A stretch of 64,000 nucleotides of DNA from Clostridia bacterium (GCA_017528375.1 JAFXOY010000065.1:62001-126000); one strand, 5' to 3'; shown: positions 34,598 through 44,751, counted from the first letter of the stretch. Notes: generated by a model from the sequence alone, not told the origin. Numbers and translations: made by a program.

Positions 34598-37500
34598 TTG
34601 GGTAAGATAAAAATACACGAAATTGCAAAAGAATTAGGCTTAACCAGTAAACAAATAATTGAGAAGGCAAATAGTCTGGGAATAGATGTTTCTAGTCATT
34701 TAAGTTCTGTTGATGAAGAACAAGAAAAAAGAATTAAAGATAGTTTTAATGGAAAATCTGGTAAAACTGAAAAAGAATCAAAAGCAAGTAAATCTACAAA
34801 TGTAGATAAGTCAACAAAAACAGAAAAAGCCAAAAAAGAAAAAGATGACAAGAAAAATCAAACTCCTGTAATAATAAGAAGAGAAGTTATTATTAATGAT
34901 GAAACAAAAAAAGAAGAAAAGCCAAAAAACAATAGAAATGATGTTGGATTTGTTGAGAGAAAGAAAAATCAAGATTACAATATAGTTTATAGAAATAAAA
35001 CAACTAAGCCAATGACTTTTAGTGAATTATTCGGAATTAAAGATAATAAAAAAGATAAAGCTGATGCTAAAAAAGAAACAGCAGCTCAAAATATAAAAAA
35101 GCCAACAGAAAATGATGAAGTATCTAAAAAAGAAGAAACATCAAAGCAAAATGAAAAGAATGCCAAAGCAACTAAAGTTGAAAACAATACTAATATAAAT
35201 GAAAAACCAATAAACAATGTTGAAAAAAAGGAGAAAGCAGAAGTAACTGAAAATAAAGGTATGGAACAAGCAGTAAGAAAAGAGTATGTAAATAATAACG
35301 GATACAGAAGAAACGATAATTATAATCAAAACAGAAATAATAATGATAGATTTAATTCTGGAGATAGAAACAGAAATAATAGATTTCAAAATGATAGAAA
35401 TAACAATTTTAATAATAGAAATAATAATGGTTATAATAATCAAGACAGAAGAGGTAATGGTGAAAATGGATTTAATAGAAATCCAAACAATAAATTCCAA
35501 AAAGGCGGATTTAACAACAATAGAAATGACTTCAATAGAAATGGAAAAAGACCTCTTGATGAAAAAGGAATTGATAAAAACATTAAGGATATCATGTCAA
35601 CAGAGATTGTTGAAAAAGAATCTCAAAGAGATTATAATAGCAGATCTATTGATAAAGCTAAACAAATTAAATTCGAAGAAAATAAGGGTAATAAAAAAGC
35701 AACAAAATCAAAGAAAAATGGAAAATTTGAAGATTTTGATGGTGGTAAATTAAAAGGTTTAAAACAAGTAAATAAATTATCTAATATGTTTGATGACCAA
35801 GAAGGCGGAATGCTTGATTATTATGATTTATCTAGTGGTAGAATCAAGAAGAACAAGAAAAAAGCTAATAAAGCTGAAGAAGGAGAATCAAAACAAAAAA
35901 TCTTTGAATTAAAAGAAATTAGTATTCCTGAAAAAATTACTGTAAAAGATTTAGCAATGGAATTAAAGAAAACAAGTAGTGAAGTAATTAAAAAATTATT
36001 CGGATTAGGAATTATGGCTACAATTAATAATGAAGTTGATTTTGATACAGCTTTCTTAATTGCATCTGAATTCGGTGTTACAGCCAATAAAAAAGAAATT
36101 GTTAATGAAGAAGATATTTTATTTGATGAATCTGAGGATAGTGAAGATGAATTAGAGCCAAGACCACCAGTTGTAGTAGTTATGGGACACGTTGATCATG
36201 GTAAAACTTCATTATTAGATGCAGTAAGAAGTACAAATGTTATTGAAGGTGAAGCAGGAGGAATTACTCAACATATTGGTGCATATAAAGTTAATGTAAA
36301 TGGTAGAGAAATTACTTTCTTAGATACACCTGGACATGAAGCTTTCACAAGTATGAGAGCTAGAGGTGCTCAAATTACTGATGTTGCTATATTAGTTGTT
36401 GCTGCAAATGATGGTGTAATGCCTCAAACAGTTGAAGCTATAAACCATGCTAAAGCTGCCAATATTCCAATAATAGTAGCGGTAAATAAAATTGATTTAC
36501 CAGAAGCTAATGTTGAAAAAGTAAAACAAGAATTAATGCAATATGAATTAGTATCGGAAGAATGGGGTGGAGATACAATATTTGTTCCAATTTCTGCTAA
36601 AAATCATACAAATCTTGACACATTATTAGAAATGGTATTATTAGTTGCTGATATGCAGGAATTAAAAGCTAATCCACATAAACAATCAAAAGGTGTTGTA
36701 ATTGAAGCTCGTCTTGATAAATCAAAAGGACCTATTGCGTCTGTATTAGTACAAAGAGGTACTTTAGATGTTGGAGATACAATTGTTGTTGGAACATCAA
36801 TTGGTAGAATTAGAGCAATGAAAAATGATAAAGGGCAAAATGTAAAAGAAGCTGGACCATCTACACCAGTAGAAATTATGGGATTAACAGAAGTTCCAGA
36901 AGCTGGAGATACATTCTATGAAGTAAAAAATGAAAAAATGGCTAAGCATTTAATTGAAAAGAGACGTGCACAAGAAAGAGAAAAAATGATTAGTACAAGT
37001 ACAGTAACTTTAAGTAACTTATTTGAGAAAATGGAAAGTGAAAACTTAAAACAATTAAACTTAATTGTAAAAGCAGATGTTCAAGGTTCTGCTGAAGCTG
37101 TTAAACAATCTTTAGAAAAACTTTCAAATGATGAAGTTAAAGTTAAGGTTATACATTCAGTTCCAGGTGCAATTAATGAATCTGATGTACAACTTGCAAA
37201 AGCTGCAGGGGCAATAATCATAGGATTTAATGTAAGACCAGTTGGAACAGCGAAAGAATTAGCTGATAGAGAAGGAGTGGAAATAAAATTATATTCTATT
37301 ATTTATCAAGCTATTGAAGATGTTGAAGCTGCTATGAAGGGAATGCTTGATCCAATTTACGAAGAAAAAATTATCGGTAATGCTCAAGTTAGACAAACAT
37401 TTAAGGTTTCAAGTGTTGGTACAATTGCTGGATGTTATGTATTAGATGGTAGAATTGAAAGAAATGCAGGCGTTAGAGTTATTCGTGATAATGTTGTAAT

Positions 37501-37654
37501 TCATGAAGGAAAACTTGCATCTTTGAAACGTTTTAAAGATGATGCTAAAGAGGTAACAAAAGGATTTGAATGTGGTGTTCAAATTGAGGATTACAATGAT
37601 ATTAAAGAAGATGATATTATAGAAGCTTTCATAATGGAAGAAGTGAAGAGATAG
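34598..37654 (+). CDS. infB: Translation initiation factor IF-2
   Basis: A 1018-residue GTPase that places initiator tRNA on the 30S subunit. Two IF2_N modules ([20 protein letters not shown] at the N-terminus; [20 protein letters not shown] at about 450) surround a long low-complexity linker, Lys/Glu-rich and then rich in Asn and Arg (about 225-330). The GTPase follows with [17 protein letters not shown] and NKID, then domains II-IV. The start is TTG 34598, 7 bases after GGGGGTG. An upstream GTG in frame overlaps the ribosome site. It is unusually long because of the linker. Confidence 0.97.
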   Translation: MGKIKIHEIAKELGLTSKQIIEKANSLGIDVSSHLSSVDEEQEKRIKDSFNGKSGKTEKESKASKSTNVDKSTKTEKAKKEKDDKKNQTPVIIRREVIINDETKKEEKPKNNRNDVGFVERKKNQDYNIVYRNKTTKPMTFSELFGIKDNKKDKADAKKETAAQNIKKPTENDEVSKKEETSKQNEKNAKATKVENNTNINEKPINNVEKKEKAEVTENKGMEQAVRKEYVNNNGYRRNDNYNQNRNNNDRFNSGDRNRNNRFQNDRNNNFNNRNNNGYNNQDRRGNGENGFNRNPNNKFQKGGFNNNRNDFNRNGKRPLDEKGIDKNIKDIMSTEIVEKESQRDYNSRSIDKAKQIKFEENKGNKKATKSKKNGKFEDFDGGKLKGLKQVNKLSNMFDDQEGGMLDYYDLSSGRIKKNKKKANKAEEGESKQKIFELKEISIPEKITVKDLAMELKKTSSEVIKKLFGLGIMATINNEVDFDTAFLIASEFGVTANKKEIVNEEDILFDESEDSEDELEPRPPVVVVMGHVDHGKTSLLDAVRSTNVIEGEAGGITQHIGAYKVNVNGREITFLDTPGHEAFTSMRARGAQITDVAILVVAANDGVMPQTVEAINHAKAANIPIIVAVNKIDLPEANVEKVKQELMQYELVSEEWGGDTIFVPISAKNHTNLDTLLEMVLLVADMQELKANPHKQSKGVVIEARLDKSKGPIASVLVQRGTLDVGDTIVVGTSIGRIRAMKNDKGQNVKEAGPSTPVEIMGLTEVPEAGDTFYEVKNEKMAKHLIEKRRAQEREKMISTSTVTLSNLFEKMESENLKQLNLIVKADVQGSAEAVKQSLEKLSNDEVKVKVIHSVPGAINESDVQLAKAAGAIIIGFNVRPVGTAKELADREGVEIKLYSIIYQAIEDVEAAMKGMLDPIYEEKIIGNAQVRQTFKVSSVGTIAGCYVLDGRIERNAGVRVIRDNVVIHEGKLASLKRFKDDAKEVTKGFECGVQIEDYNDIKEDDIIEAFIMEEVKR

Positions 37655-37663
37655 GAGGCACAA

Positions 37664-38017
37664 ATGGCTAAAAATGAGGCTCGTTTGAATAGAATAAATG
37701 AGGAGTTAAGAAAAGAACTTAGTAGTATTTTGGCATATGAATTAAAAAATCCTAATATTACAGGGATGCTTAGTGTTACTAAAGTAAAGATTACTCCTGA
37801 TTTTAAATATGCTAAAGTATATGTTAGTATTTTGAATTCTAAGAATATAGAAAAAACTATGGAAGGTTTAAAAGAATCTGCAGGATTTATTAGAAGTAGA
37901 ATTGCTAAAGAAGTAAATTTAAGAATTACTCCTGAATTGGTTTTTGAAATTGATGATTCTTTAGAATATGGTGCAAGAATTGATAATATTTTAAATGATT
38001 TGAAAAAAGGAGAATAA
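37664..38017 (+). CDS. rbfA: Ribosome-binding factor A
   Basis: A 117-residue KH-like factor for late 30S maturation and 16S 5'-end processing. The body RLNRINEELRKELSSILAYE, ITGMLSVTKVKITPDFKYAK and RITPELVFEIDDSLEYGARI matches the family. ATG follows AGGAGG; it lies 9 bases after infB and 2 bases before nrnA. Confidence 0.96.
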   Translation: MAKNEARLNRINEELRKELSSILAYELKNPNITGMLSVTKVKITPDFKYAKVYVSILNSKNIEKTMEGLKESAGFIRSRIAKEVNLRITPELVFEIDDSLEYGARIDNILNDLKKGE

Positions 38018-38019
38018 AT

Positions 38020-38976
38020 ATGACTTTAGATAATATTTTAGAAGAAATTAACCAGGCAGAATCAATAGTAATATTAACACATGAAAATCCAGATGGAGAT
38101 GCTATTGGAAGTAGTTTGGCTTTATATAATGCATTAAAAAATTATGGAAAAAATGCAGATGTTATTATTCCTGAGTATTCAAGATGCTTTGAGTTTTTGC
38201 CTGGAACAGATATTATAAAAAAAGACAGTGATGTTGAACAATATGATTTGGCAATTTCATTGGATGCTGCAACATTAAAAATGCTTAATGGATGGAGTAA
38301 ACATTTTGAAAATGCAAAAACAAGTATTGTTATTGACCACCATGGTACAAATACAATGTATGGAGATATAAACTATGTAAATCCAGATTCACCAGCGTGT
38401 GCTCAAATTTTATTAGTACTTTTAGAATATTTTAAAATGGAAATTACTAAAGAAATTGGAACATGTCTTTTAACAGGAATTATTACAGATACAGGTGGAT
38501 TTAAGTATCAGGGAACAAATGTAGAAACTTTTGAATTTGTAGCTGAACTTTTAAATAAAGGAGTTAATGTTTCAAAAATTTATAGAAGAGTTTTAGAAAC
38601 AACTACAAGAACAAGCTTTGAATTAAGAAGAATTGCTGAATCTAGATTAGAATTTTTATATGATGATAAAGCAGTTTTTACATATATTACTTTGGATGAT
38701 GAAGAAAAAGTTCACAGTGAAACAGGTGACCATGAAGGAATTGTTAGCATTGGTAAATGTATTGAAGGTGTTGAAGTTTCAGTGTTTATTAGAGAATTAA
38801 AAAATGGCAAAGGATGGAAGGTTTCCCTACGTTCTAATGAATATGTAAATGTTTCTGATGTTGCTTTATTGTTTGGTGGTGGTGGACACCCTAGAGCTGC
38901 TGGATGTAATATTCAGGGGGATTTGCAGAGCGTTAAAGATAAAATTATGAATGAGGTTAGGGCTTGTTTGAAATAA
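38020..38976 (+). CDS. nrnA: Bifunctional oligoribonuclease/PAP phosphatase NrnA
   Basis: A 318-residue DHH/DHHA1 phosphoesterase that degrades nanoRNAs and pAp. Metal-binding motifs include THENPDGDAIGS and DHHG (Asp106-His107-His108), and the DHHA1 domain ends with LLFGGGGHPRAAGC. Position between rbfA and truB is the common Bacillota arrangement. Its TAA stop overlaps the truB ATG (TAATG), implying coupled translation. Confidence 0.95.
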   Translation: MTLDNILEEINQAESIVILTHENPDGDAIGSSLALYNALKNYGKNADVIIPEYSRCFEFLPGTDIIKKDSDVEQYDLAISLDAATLKMLNGWSKHFENAKTSIVIDHHGTNTMYGDINYVNPDSPACAQILLVLLEYFKMEITKEIGTCLLTGIITDTGGFKYQGTNVETFEFVAELLNKGVNVSKIYRRVLETTTRTSFELRRIAESRLEFLYDDKAVFTYITLDDEEKVHSETGDHEGIVSIGKCIEGVEVSVFIRELKNGKGWKVSLRSNEYVNVSDVALLFGGGGHPRAAGCNIQGDLQSVKDKIMNEVRACLK

Positions 38977-39854
38977 TGGATGGAATTGTTGTTATTAATA
39001 AAGAGAAGGGGTGTACTTCTCATGATGTTGTGTATAAGGTGAAGAAGCTGTTTGGTGTTAAGGTTGGACATACCGGAACTTTAGATCCAAATGCTACTGG
39101 AGTTTTGCCTGTTTTGATTGGAAAGGGGACTGAGCTTTCTCAGTTTTTGATTAATCATGATAAAAAGTATATTGCAACTATTCAATTAGGAAAAAAGCAT
39201 GATACTGCTGATGTTGAAGGAAACATAATTGAAGAAAAAGATGTTGAAATAGATGAATTGAATGCTGATAAAATAAATGGGGTTTTAAAAAGCATGATAG
39301 GAAAACAAAAACAGGTTCCTCCTATGTATTCTGCAATTAAAGTAAACGGTAAAAAGTTGTATGAATATGCAAGAAGTGGAAAAACTGTGGATATTCCAGA
39401 GCGAGAAATAGAAATATATGATTTAAAATTATTAGACATAGATGTAATGAGCAAATTGATTATTTTTGAAATTTATTGTTCAAAGGGGACATATGTAAGA
39501 ACTGTTTGTGAGAAAATTGCTGAAGCTATTGGAACTGTGGGATATATGAAAGAATTGCAAAGAACTATGGTTGGTAATTTTAAAATAGAAAATGCAATCA
39601 CGGTAGCAGAATTAGAAGATAATATGAAAAATAATGATTACATAAATAAGAAAATAATTAGTATTGAGAAGTTTTTTGAATGTAATGATAGTGTTGTATT
39701 AGAAGCAAATCAATTAAAGCTGTTTTTGAATGGAGTTATGATAAATTCTGAAGCAGAAGGTTTAGTAAGAATTTATAATGCATCACAACAGTTTATAGGA
39801 ATTGGAATTGCAATAAATGGAAAACTAAAAAGAAAAATTATTTTAAAAGAATAA
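38976..39854 (+). CDS. truB: tRNA pseudouridine(55) synthase
   Basis: A 292-residue enzyme making pseudouridine 55 in the tRNA T-loop. The motif VGHTGTLDPNATGVLP has the catalytic Asp37; QVPPMYSAIKVNGKKLYEYAR and KGTYVRTVCEKI are the other family blocks, and a small PUA-like end follows. ATG 38976 overlaps the nrnA stop. It is the last gene of the operon; ribF, often next, is absent. Confidence 0.97.
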   Translation: MDGIVVINKEKGCTSHDVVYKVKKLFGVKVGHTGTLDPNATGVLPVLIGKGTELSQFLINHDKKYIATIQLGKKHDTADVEGNIIEEKDVEIDELNADKINGVLKSMIGKQKQVPPMYSAIKVNGKKLYEYARSGKTVDIPEREIEIYDLKLLDIDVMSKLIIFEIYCSKGTYVRTVCEKIAEAIGTVGYMKELQRTMVGNFKIENAITVAELEDNMKNNDYINKKIISIEKFFECNDSVVLEANQLKLFLNGVMINSEAEGLVRIYNASQQFIGIGIAINGKLKRKIILKE

Positions 39855-39879
39855 TAATAAAAAATGTATTAATATACTT

Positions 39880-39943
39880 AAAAGAACACTTTTGAATTTT
39901 AGCCAAAAGAGCTTTGATCAAAAAAAGTGTTCTTTTATATTTT
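39880..39943 (+). terminator. Terminator of the rimP-truB operon
   Basis: AAAAGAACACTTTT pairs with AAAAGTGTTCTTTT around a 29-base loop and ends in T-rich sequence. Confidence 0.75.
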
Positions 39944-39948
39944 ATAAT

Positions 39949-39977
39949 TTGCAAAAAAAAACAATATAGTATATAAT
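39949..39977 (+). promoter_or_regulatory. Promoter of the glycosyltransferase cluster
   Basis: TTGCAA and TATAAT are 17 bases apart, 30 bases before the first GT8 gene. Confidence 0.7.
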
Positions 39978-40007
39978 ATCGGTGAACAAGAAAAAAGGGG
40001 AGAAAAG

Positions 40008-40850
40008 ATGATAAATATACTTTTATGTGGAAATAAGAAAGTTTTTGACGGAGCTTTAACACAGCTAATATCAATGACTAATAGAACAAAAGAAGATATA
40101 ACATGTTATATTTTCACTATGGATGTTTCAAGACTAAATCCTGATTTTGTTTCGATAACAGATGAACAAGTGGATTTTTTAGACCAAGTAGTCAAATCTA
40201 AAAACGAGAATAATAGAGTTATAAAAGTTGATGTTACTGAAATATATGAAAGAGAATTTGCGCATTGTAAAAATGAAAATGCATATTGTACACCATATAC
40301 TTTATTACGTTTATTAGCAGATTTAGTTCCAGACATGCCAGGTAAATTATTATATTTAGATATAGATATGATGATAGGAGATGACATTTCAAAATTATAT
40401 AACATAGATATTAGTGATTATGAATATGCAGCAGTAAAGGAAAAATATGGTTGTTGGTTGATTAGACCTGATTATATAAACGCAGGAATGTTATTATTGA
40501 ATATGGAAAAAATTCAAGAAACATGTTTATTAGCAAAAGCGAGAGAAAAAATAAAAAATAAAAAAATGCTTTTTGCTGATCAAGATGCAATTTATTGGTC
40601 AACAACAAAAAAATTATTACTTCCTCGCAAATTTAATGAGCAATCAAAATTTAATAGAAAAGATACAGTAGTTTGTCATTTTTGTAAAAGACTTATGTTT
40701 TTACCATATCCTCATACAGAAAATTTCAAACAATGGCATATAAATGAAGTACATAAAATTCTAAAATGTTATGTATTTGATGAAGATTTAAATGAATATA
40801 TAAAATTAAAAGATAAATATACAAATGAGAGGGAGAAAGATGGAAAATAA
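40008..40850 (+). CDS. Family 8 glycosyltransferase, copy 1
   Basis: A 280-residue GT-A fold enzyme. LLYLDIDMMIGDDISKL contains the metal-binding DxD; YINAGMLLLNM and ADQDAIYW are further GT8 hallmarks. GT8 enzymes move galactose or glucose from UDP-sugars onto lipopolysaccharide, glycolipid or protein acceptors. The substrate here is unknown. It overlaps the next GT8 gene by 11 bases and heads a cluster with two acyltransferases. Confidence 0.9.
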   Translation: MINILLCGNKKVFDGALTQLISMTNRTKEDITCYIFTMDVSRLNPDFVSITDEQVDFLDQVVKSKNENNRVIKVDVTEIYEREFAHCKNENAYCTPYTLLRLLADLVPDMPGKLLYLDIDMMIGDDISKLYNIDISDYEYAAVKEKYGCWLIRPDYINAGMLLLNMEKIQETCLLAKAREKIKNKKMLFADQDAIYWSTTKKLLLPRKFNEQSKFNRKDTVVCHFCKRLMFLPYPHTENFKQWHINEVHKILKCYVFDEDLNEYIKLKDKYTNEREKDGK

Positions 40851-41724
40851 TTTAGAAGTAATACCAATATTTTTTGCAATAGATGATGGATATATGCCTT
40901 TTTTAGCAGTAGCATTAGAATCACTTATAGATAATGCCTCAAACAATTATTACTATTCTATAAAAATATTATATACAAATATTAATGAAGATAATAAAAG
41001 AAAAATTAATAAATATAAAAGAGATAATGTAAATATTGAATTTGTAGATTTAAATTATTATATTGAAAAAGTTAAGGATAAATTATATACACGTGATTAT
41101 TATACTAAAACTACATATTTTAGACTATTTATAGCTAATCTGTATCCACAATACAATAAAGCAATTTATTTAGATAGTGATATAGTTGTTTTAGGAGATA
41201 TATCAGAATTATATAATGTTGAATTAGGGGATAATTTAATAGCAGCAGCTCCAGATGATGTAATTCAAACAACAAGAGTATTCCAAGAATATGCTGAAAA
41301 AGTTGTAGGTGTTGCAGATTATAGAAATTATTTTAATGCTGGTATTTTATTAATGAATTTAGATGAATTTAGAAAATTCAATTTTCAAGAAAAATTTTTA
41401 TATTTACTTGAAACAATTAAATTTACAGTTGCTCAAGATCAAGATTATTTAAATAGATTGTGCAAAGGTAAAGTAAAAATAATTGATAAAGGCTGGGACA
41501 GAATGCCTGTTGCAACTGATGATTATCCAAAAGAAAATATAAAAATTATTCATTATAATTTAGCTGATAAACCATGGCGTTATGATAATATAAAATATCA
41601 AGAATATTTTTGGAAATACGCTAAAAGAACAGAATACTATGATTTTATATGTAAATGTAAAGATGAATATACAGAGGCGCAAAGGTTCGCAGATTTGCAA
41701 CAATACAAGAATTTAAAGCTTTAG
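40840..41724 (+). CDS. Family 8 glycosyltransferase, copy 2
   Basis: A 294-residue GT8 enzyme with IYLDSDIVVLGDISELY (DxD), YFNAGILLMNL, DQDYLNRLC and the C-terminal HYNLADKPW motif that binds UDP. It begins at ATG 40840 after GGGAG; the in-frame ATG at 40825 lies before the ribosome site. It overlaps the previous gene, so translation is probably coupled. Likely to add the second sugar to the same acceptor, by inference. Confidence 0.9.
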   Translation: MENNLEVIPIFFAIDDGYMPFLAVALESLIDNASNNYYYSIKILYTNINEDNKRKINKYKRDNVNIEFVDLNYYIEKVKDKLYTRDYYTKTTYFRLFIANLYPQYNKAIYLDSDIVVLGDISELYNVELGDNLIAAAPDDVIQTTRVFQEYAEKVVGVADYRNYFNAGILLMNLDEFRKFNFQEKFLYLLETIKFTVAQDQDYLNRLCKGKVKIIDKGWDRMPVATDDYPKENIKIIHYNLADKPWRYDNIKYQEYFWKYAKRTEYYDFICKCKDEYTEAQRFADLQQYKNLKL

Positions 41725-41759
41725 CACAAAAAGAATCTGATTGTGTTGGAGATGATAGA

Positions 41760-42647
41760 TTGAATAGAAAAAATAATCAAAGTGTTGAGAAATCTAAGGA
41801 TAGATTAGAAGTTCTTGATAAAATAAGAAAATTAGAAGAGAGTGGCATTTTTGATGTTGATGTAGAAGAGGATCCACCAACAATTCCATTAGAGCCAAAT
41901 GATATTGATTATTTAAGAACAAGCAGAATGAGCCAAATAAAAAGTAAAATGGCAACTAGATTAGCTGAAAGATTAGTTAATGATTTGTTAAAGGATAACA
42001 AATTGATAATTAAAGATATAAAAGGAATTGAGAATCTACAAGCTGTAAATTCAGGGGCTATAATAACTTGTAATCACTTTAATCCATATGATTCTTTCAC
42101 AGTAGAAAAAGTGTTTAGAGTTTCTGGACAAAGCAAAAATAAAAAATTGTTTAAAGTTATTAGAGAAGGAAATTATACTAATTTCCCAGGAATGTATGGA
42201 TTCTTCTTTAGAAATTGCGATACGCTTCCTTTAAGTTCTAATAAAAGAACTATGATAGAATTTATTAAAGCAGTTGATGTTATTTTAAAAAGAGGAGATT
42301 TTATTTTAGTTTATCCTGAACAAAGTATGTGGTGGAATTATAGAAAACCAAAGCCATTAAAAAATGGTGCATTTAATCTTGCAGTTAGAAGTAAAGTTCC
42401 TGTAATTCCAATCTTCATAACAATGGAAGATAGTGATTTTGTTGGAGATGATGGATTTCCAGTTCAAGAATATACTGTTAACATTGGCAAACCAATTTAT
42501 CCAGATAGTAATTTATCTGAGAAAGAAAATACAGTTATGATGAGAGACAAGAATTACGAAATATGGAAAGAAATTTATGAAGATTTTTATGGAATTGAGC
42601 TTGAATATGATATTATAGATGAAAATAAAGAAACAGTTAGTGAATAA
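41760..42647 (+). CDS. PlsC-type acyltransferase, copy 1
   Basis: A 295-residue protein of the 1-acylglycerol-3-phosphate acyltransferase superfamily. CNHFNPYDSF is the NHxxxxD catalytic box and VYPEQSMWWNYRKPKPLKNG the acceptor-binding box. The N-terminal 90 residues are polar and lack a membrane helix. The start is TTG 41760, 8 bases after GGAG. It probably acylates a lipid made with the help of the neighbouring GT8 genes, which is an inference. Confidence 0.85.
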   Translation: MNRKNNQSVEKSKDRLEVLDKIRKLEESGIFDVDVEEDPPTIPLEPNDIDYLRTSRMSQIKSKMATRLAERLVNDLLKDNKLIIKDIKGIENLQAVNSGAIITCNHFNPYDSFTVEKVFRVSGQSKNKKLFKVIREGNYTNFPGMYGFFFRNCDTLPLSSNKRTMIEFIKAVDVILKRGDFILVYPEQSMWWNYRKPKPLKNGAFNLAVRSKVPVIPIFITMEDSDFVGDDGFPVQEYTVNIGKPIYPDSNLSEKENTVMMRDKNYEIWKEIYEDFYGIELEYDIIDENKETVSE

Positions 42648-42661
42648 AAATATCAATAATT

Positions 42662-42701
42662 AGGGACGTGGTTTTTATAAAAATATAAGACTTACGTCTC
42701 T
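42662..42701. repeat. Degenerate GGGACG hairpin
   Basis: AGGGACGT and ACGTCTCT flank a loop with further A/T pairing (TTTTTATA/TATAAGA), 15 bases after the preceding stop. It resembles the other GGGACG palindromes in this window. Confidence 0.5.
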
Positions 42702-42745
42702 ATTAAAATTTATAAAATAAAGCATTAATAAAAGGGATTGATTGT

Positions 42746-43525
42746 ATGAAAGAGAGAAAAATTATATATTATTCTGATGAATTGAATGACGAGTTTTCAT
42801 CTGCAAAAATTACCCCTAGAGTAATTGATGAAAATTACAAATACAAAAAGGGAAAAGTTTGGGATTTCTTTTCATTTATTATTCAAAATATAATAAGCAT
42901 GCCAATTAAAGTTGGATATGCAAAAATAAAATTTAGAATAAAATATGTGGGTAAAGAAAAACTAAAACAATGTAAAAATTCAGGATATTTTGTGTATGTA
43001 AATCATACTCAAGCATTTGCTGATACATTTATTCCAAGTATTGCAATATTTCCTAAACGTAATTTTTTAATAGTTAACCCTGAAAATATTTCGGTTAAAC
43101 CATTTGGTTGGCTTGTAGAATTGTTAGGAGCAATACCGGTACCAGGAAATAAAACTGCAATGAAAAACTTTTTACAAACAGTAGAATATAGAATAAATAA
43201 AAAGCAATCTATTACTATTTATCCAGAAGCACATATATGGCCATATTATACAAAAATTAGACCATTTAAATCCGTATCTTTTAAATATCCGGTTGAAATG
43301 AAAAAACCAATTTTTTGCATAACTAATACATATCAAAAACGTGGAGAAAAAGGGGATAAAGTAAAAATTGTAAGTTATATTGACGGACCTTTTTATCCTG
43401 AGGAAAGTGTGAAAACAGCGAAAGAACAAAAAGAAGATTTAAGAAATAGAATTTACGAGCGTATGGTGGATAGAAGTAAGAATAGTAATGTGGATGTAAT
43501 TGAATATAGAAAAAAGGAAAATTAA
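42746..43525 (+). CDS. PlsC-type acyltransferase, copy 2
   Basis: A 259-residue acyltransferase with YVNHTQAFADTFIP (NHxxxxD box) and ITIYPEAHIWPYYTKIRPFK. It shares the fold of the preceding gene but is clearly divergent. A hydrophobic patch near residues 35-55 may touch the membrane. ATG follows AAAGGG. It ends the cluster at a terminator facing prmC. Confidence 0.85.
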   Translation: MKERKIIYYSDELNDEFSSAKITPRVIDENYKYKKGKVWDFFSFIIQNIISMPIKVGYAKIKFRIKYVGKEKLKQCKNSGYFVYVNHTQAFADTFIPSIAIFPKRNFLIVNPENISVKPFGWLVELLGAIPVPGNKTAMKNFLQTVEYRINKKQSITIYPEAHIWPYYTKIRPFKSVSFKYPVEMKKPIFCITNTYQKRGEKGDKVKIVSYIDGPFYPEESVKTAKEQKEDLRNRIYERMVDRSKNSNVDVIEYRKKEN

Positions 43526-43562
43526 AATTGAGACGGAATAATTGTCCGTCTCAAATTTTTTT
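43524..43562. terminator. Bidirectional terminator
   Basis: Stem TTGAGACGGA/TCCGTCTCAA with a 7-base loop, T run on the + strand and A/T-rich on the other side, between convergent genes. Confidence 0.85.
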
Positions 43563-44419
43563 AATAAATAATAACTCTATCATTACCAGATAAATCTTTA
43601 ATGCATTCAGGAACTGAATTAGCTTTTTTTGAATGTATTAAATCGAATAATACATTTTTTTGATTGTATCCAATTTCTAGGAAGACTTTTCCATTTGTAT
43701 TTAAATATTTTTCAGAGTTGTTTATTATTTGTTTATAAAAATCAAGTCCGTCAAATCCTCCGTTTAAGGCTAAGTGAGGTTCTTTTTGAACTTCAGGGCT
43801 TAGTGTTGGTATTATGTTTGTTTCTATGTAAGGAGGGTTTGAAACGATTATATCAAAGTCTGTATCTTGAATGTTTTTAAACATATCGGATTCTATAAAT
43901 TTAATTTTGTTTCGTACTAAATTTTTTTCGGCATTTAATTTAGCTATTTGAATAGCTTTATGACTAATGTCTGAAGCAGTAATCTCACAATTATCAATAT
44001 ATTTTCCAAGAGAAATTGCAATTGCACCACTTCCAGTACATAAATCTAGAATTTTTAGTGGAGAAGAGTTAGAGTTTTCTTGAGAAATTTTGTTAGCATA
44101 TTTTATAACTTCTTCAACTAAAATTTCAGTATCAGGTTGAGGAATTAGAACATTTTCGTCAACATAGAAATCAAGTTTCATAAATTCTTGATGGTTTGTA
44201 ATATATTGGATTGGAATGTTGTTTTTAATTTTTTCTAAACCTAACTCAAATTCAATTTCTTGTTCTTTGGTTATTTCTTGTTCGTGATTAATTATAAGTT
44301 CGAATTTATTCATTTTTAAAATATGTTCTGCTAAAAGTCGAACCTTAAGCGGTATTTCGTCAATCCCGAGAATTTAATAAGTATTTTCTGCCTTCAATTA
44401 ATAAATCATTTATGTTCAT
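43561..44419 (-). pseudogene. prmC: Release-factor glutamine methyltransferase with N-terminal frameshift
   Basis: PrmC methylates the GGQ glutamine of release factors. An intact 250-codon frame (43561-44313) carries the SAM-binding region LKILDLCTGSGAIAISL and catalytic VSNPPYIETN. The normal PrmC N-terminus is encoded just upstream: ATG 44419, after a GAGGAG site, gives MNINDLLIEGRKYLLNSR, then runs into TGA at 44360-44362. Dropping one base of the GGG at 44365-44367 joins it to IDEIPLKVRLLAEHILKMNK, which continues in frame. So the gene is broken by one inserted base, or the sequence has an error. The internal ATG at 44313 lacks a clear ribosome site. Confidence 0.85.
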
Positions 44420-44433
44420 TTTTTCTCCTCAAT

Positions 44434-44625
44434 AAAAAAACCCCACATTAGCCGTAAGTCCAAGTGAAATTTTAAGGACCTGCTTTCACAGGTGGGTGTC
44501 TTGTTGAATGCTCATGGGTTTCTTACATAAATGCAAGCATACACGCCACATCCAAAGGCGGACTCCCGTTTATTGTTTGTTGGTTCTAAAATTCCAATCT
44601 ACACGCACTACGCAGGGAAATATTT
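44434..44625 (-). ncRNA. ssrS: Probable 6S RNA
   Basis: No credible gene lies in 44420-44751, but the minus strand has a compact structured block. It opens with CCCTGCGTAGTGCGTG, contains GGGAGTCCGCCTTTGG, CCATGAGCATTCAAC and a hairpin ACCTG-TGAAAG-CAGGT, and closes with GGACTTACGGCTAATGTGGGG followed by TTTTTTT. The ends pair with each other, AATTTT pairs with AAAATT, and an open middle remains, as in 6S RNA, which binds the housekeeping RNA polymerase. Size (about 180 nt), a promoter upstream and the terminal T run fit. The family call comes from memory of clostridial 6S sequences and was not searched. Confidence 0.6.
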
Positions 44626-44647
44626 AATATATTTTGTTTGTAACTAT

Positions 44648-44676
44648 ATAATATCATATAGATATAAAAATATCAA
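44648..44676 (-). promoter_or_regulatory. Promoter of the probable 6S RNA
   Basis: On the minus strand, TTGATA and TATTAT are 17 bases apart, about 30 bases before the structured block. Confidence 0.55.
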
Positions 44677-44717
44677 TAGAAATTTTTGTAAAATAGAAAA
44701 TAAATTTTTATATAGAA

Positions 44718-44747
44718 AATGCGTTCTCAAATTAATGAGAACGCATT
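44718..44747 (-). terminator. Terminator of the alarmone synthetase-like gene
   Basis: Perfect 12-bp stem AATGCGTTCTCA/TGAGAACGCATT, 5 bases past the stop on the minus strand, followed by TTCTATAT. Confidence 0.75.
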
Positions 44748-44751
44748 GAAA

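Noticed and set aside
44531..44749. 72-residue reading frame on the + strand
   Set aside because: It lies opposite the probable 6S RNA and a terminator, has no ribosome site and no protein-like pattern.
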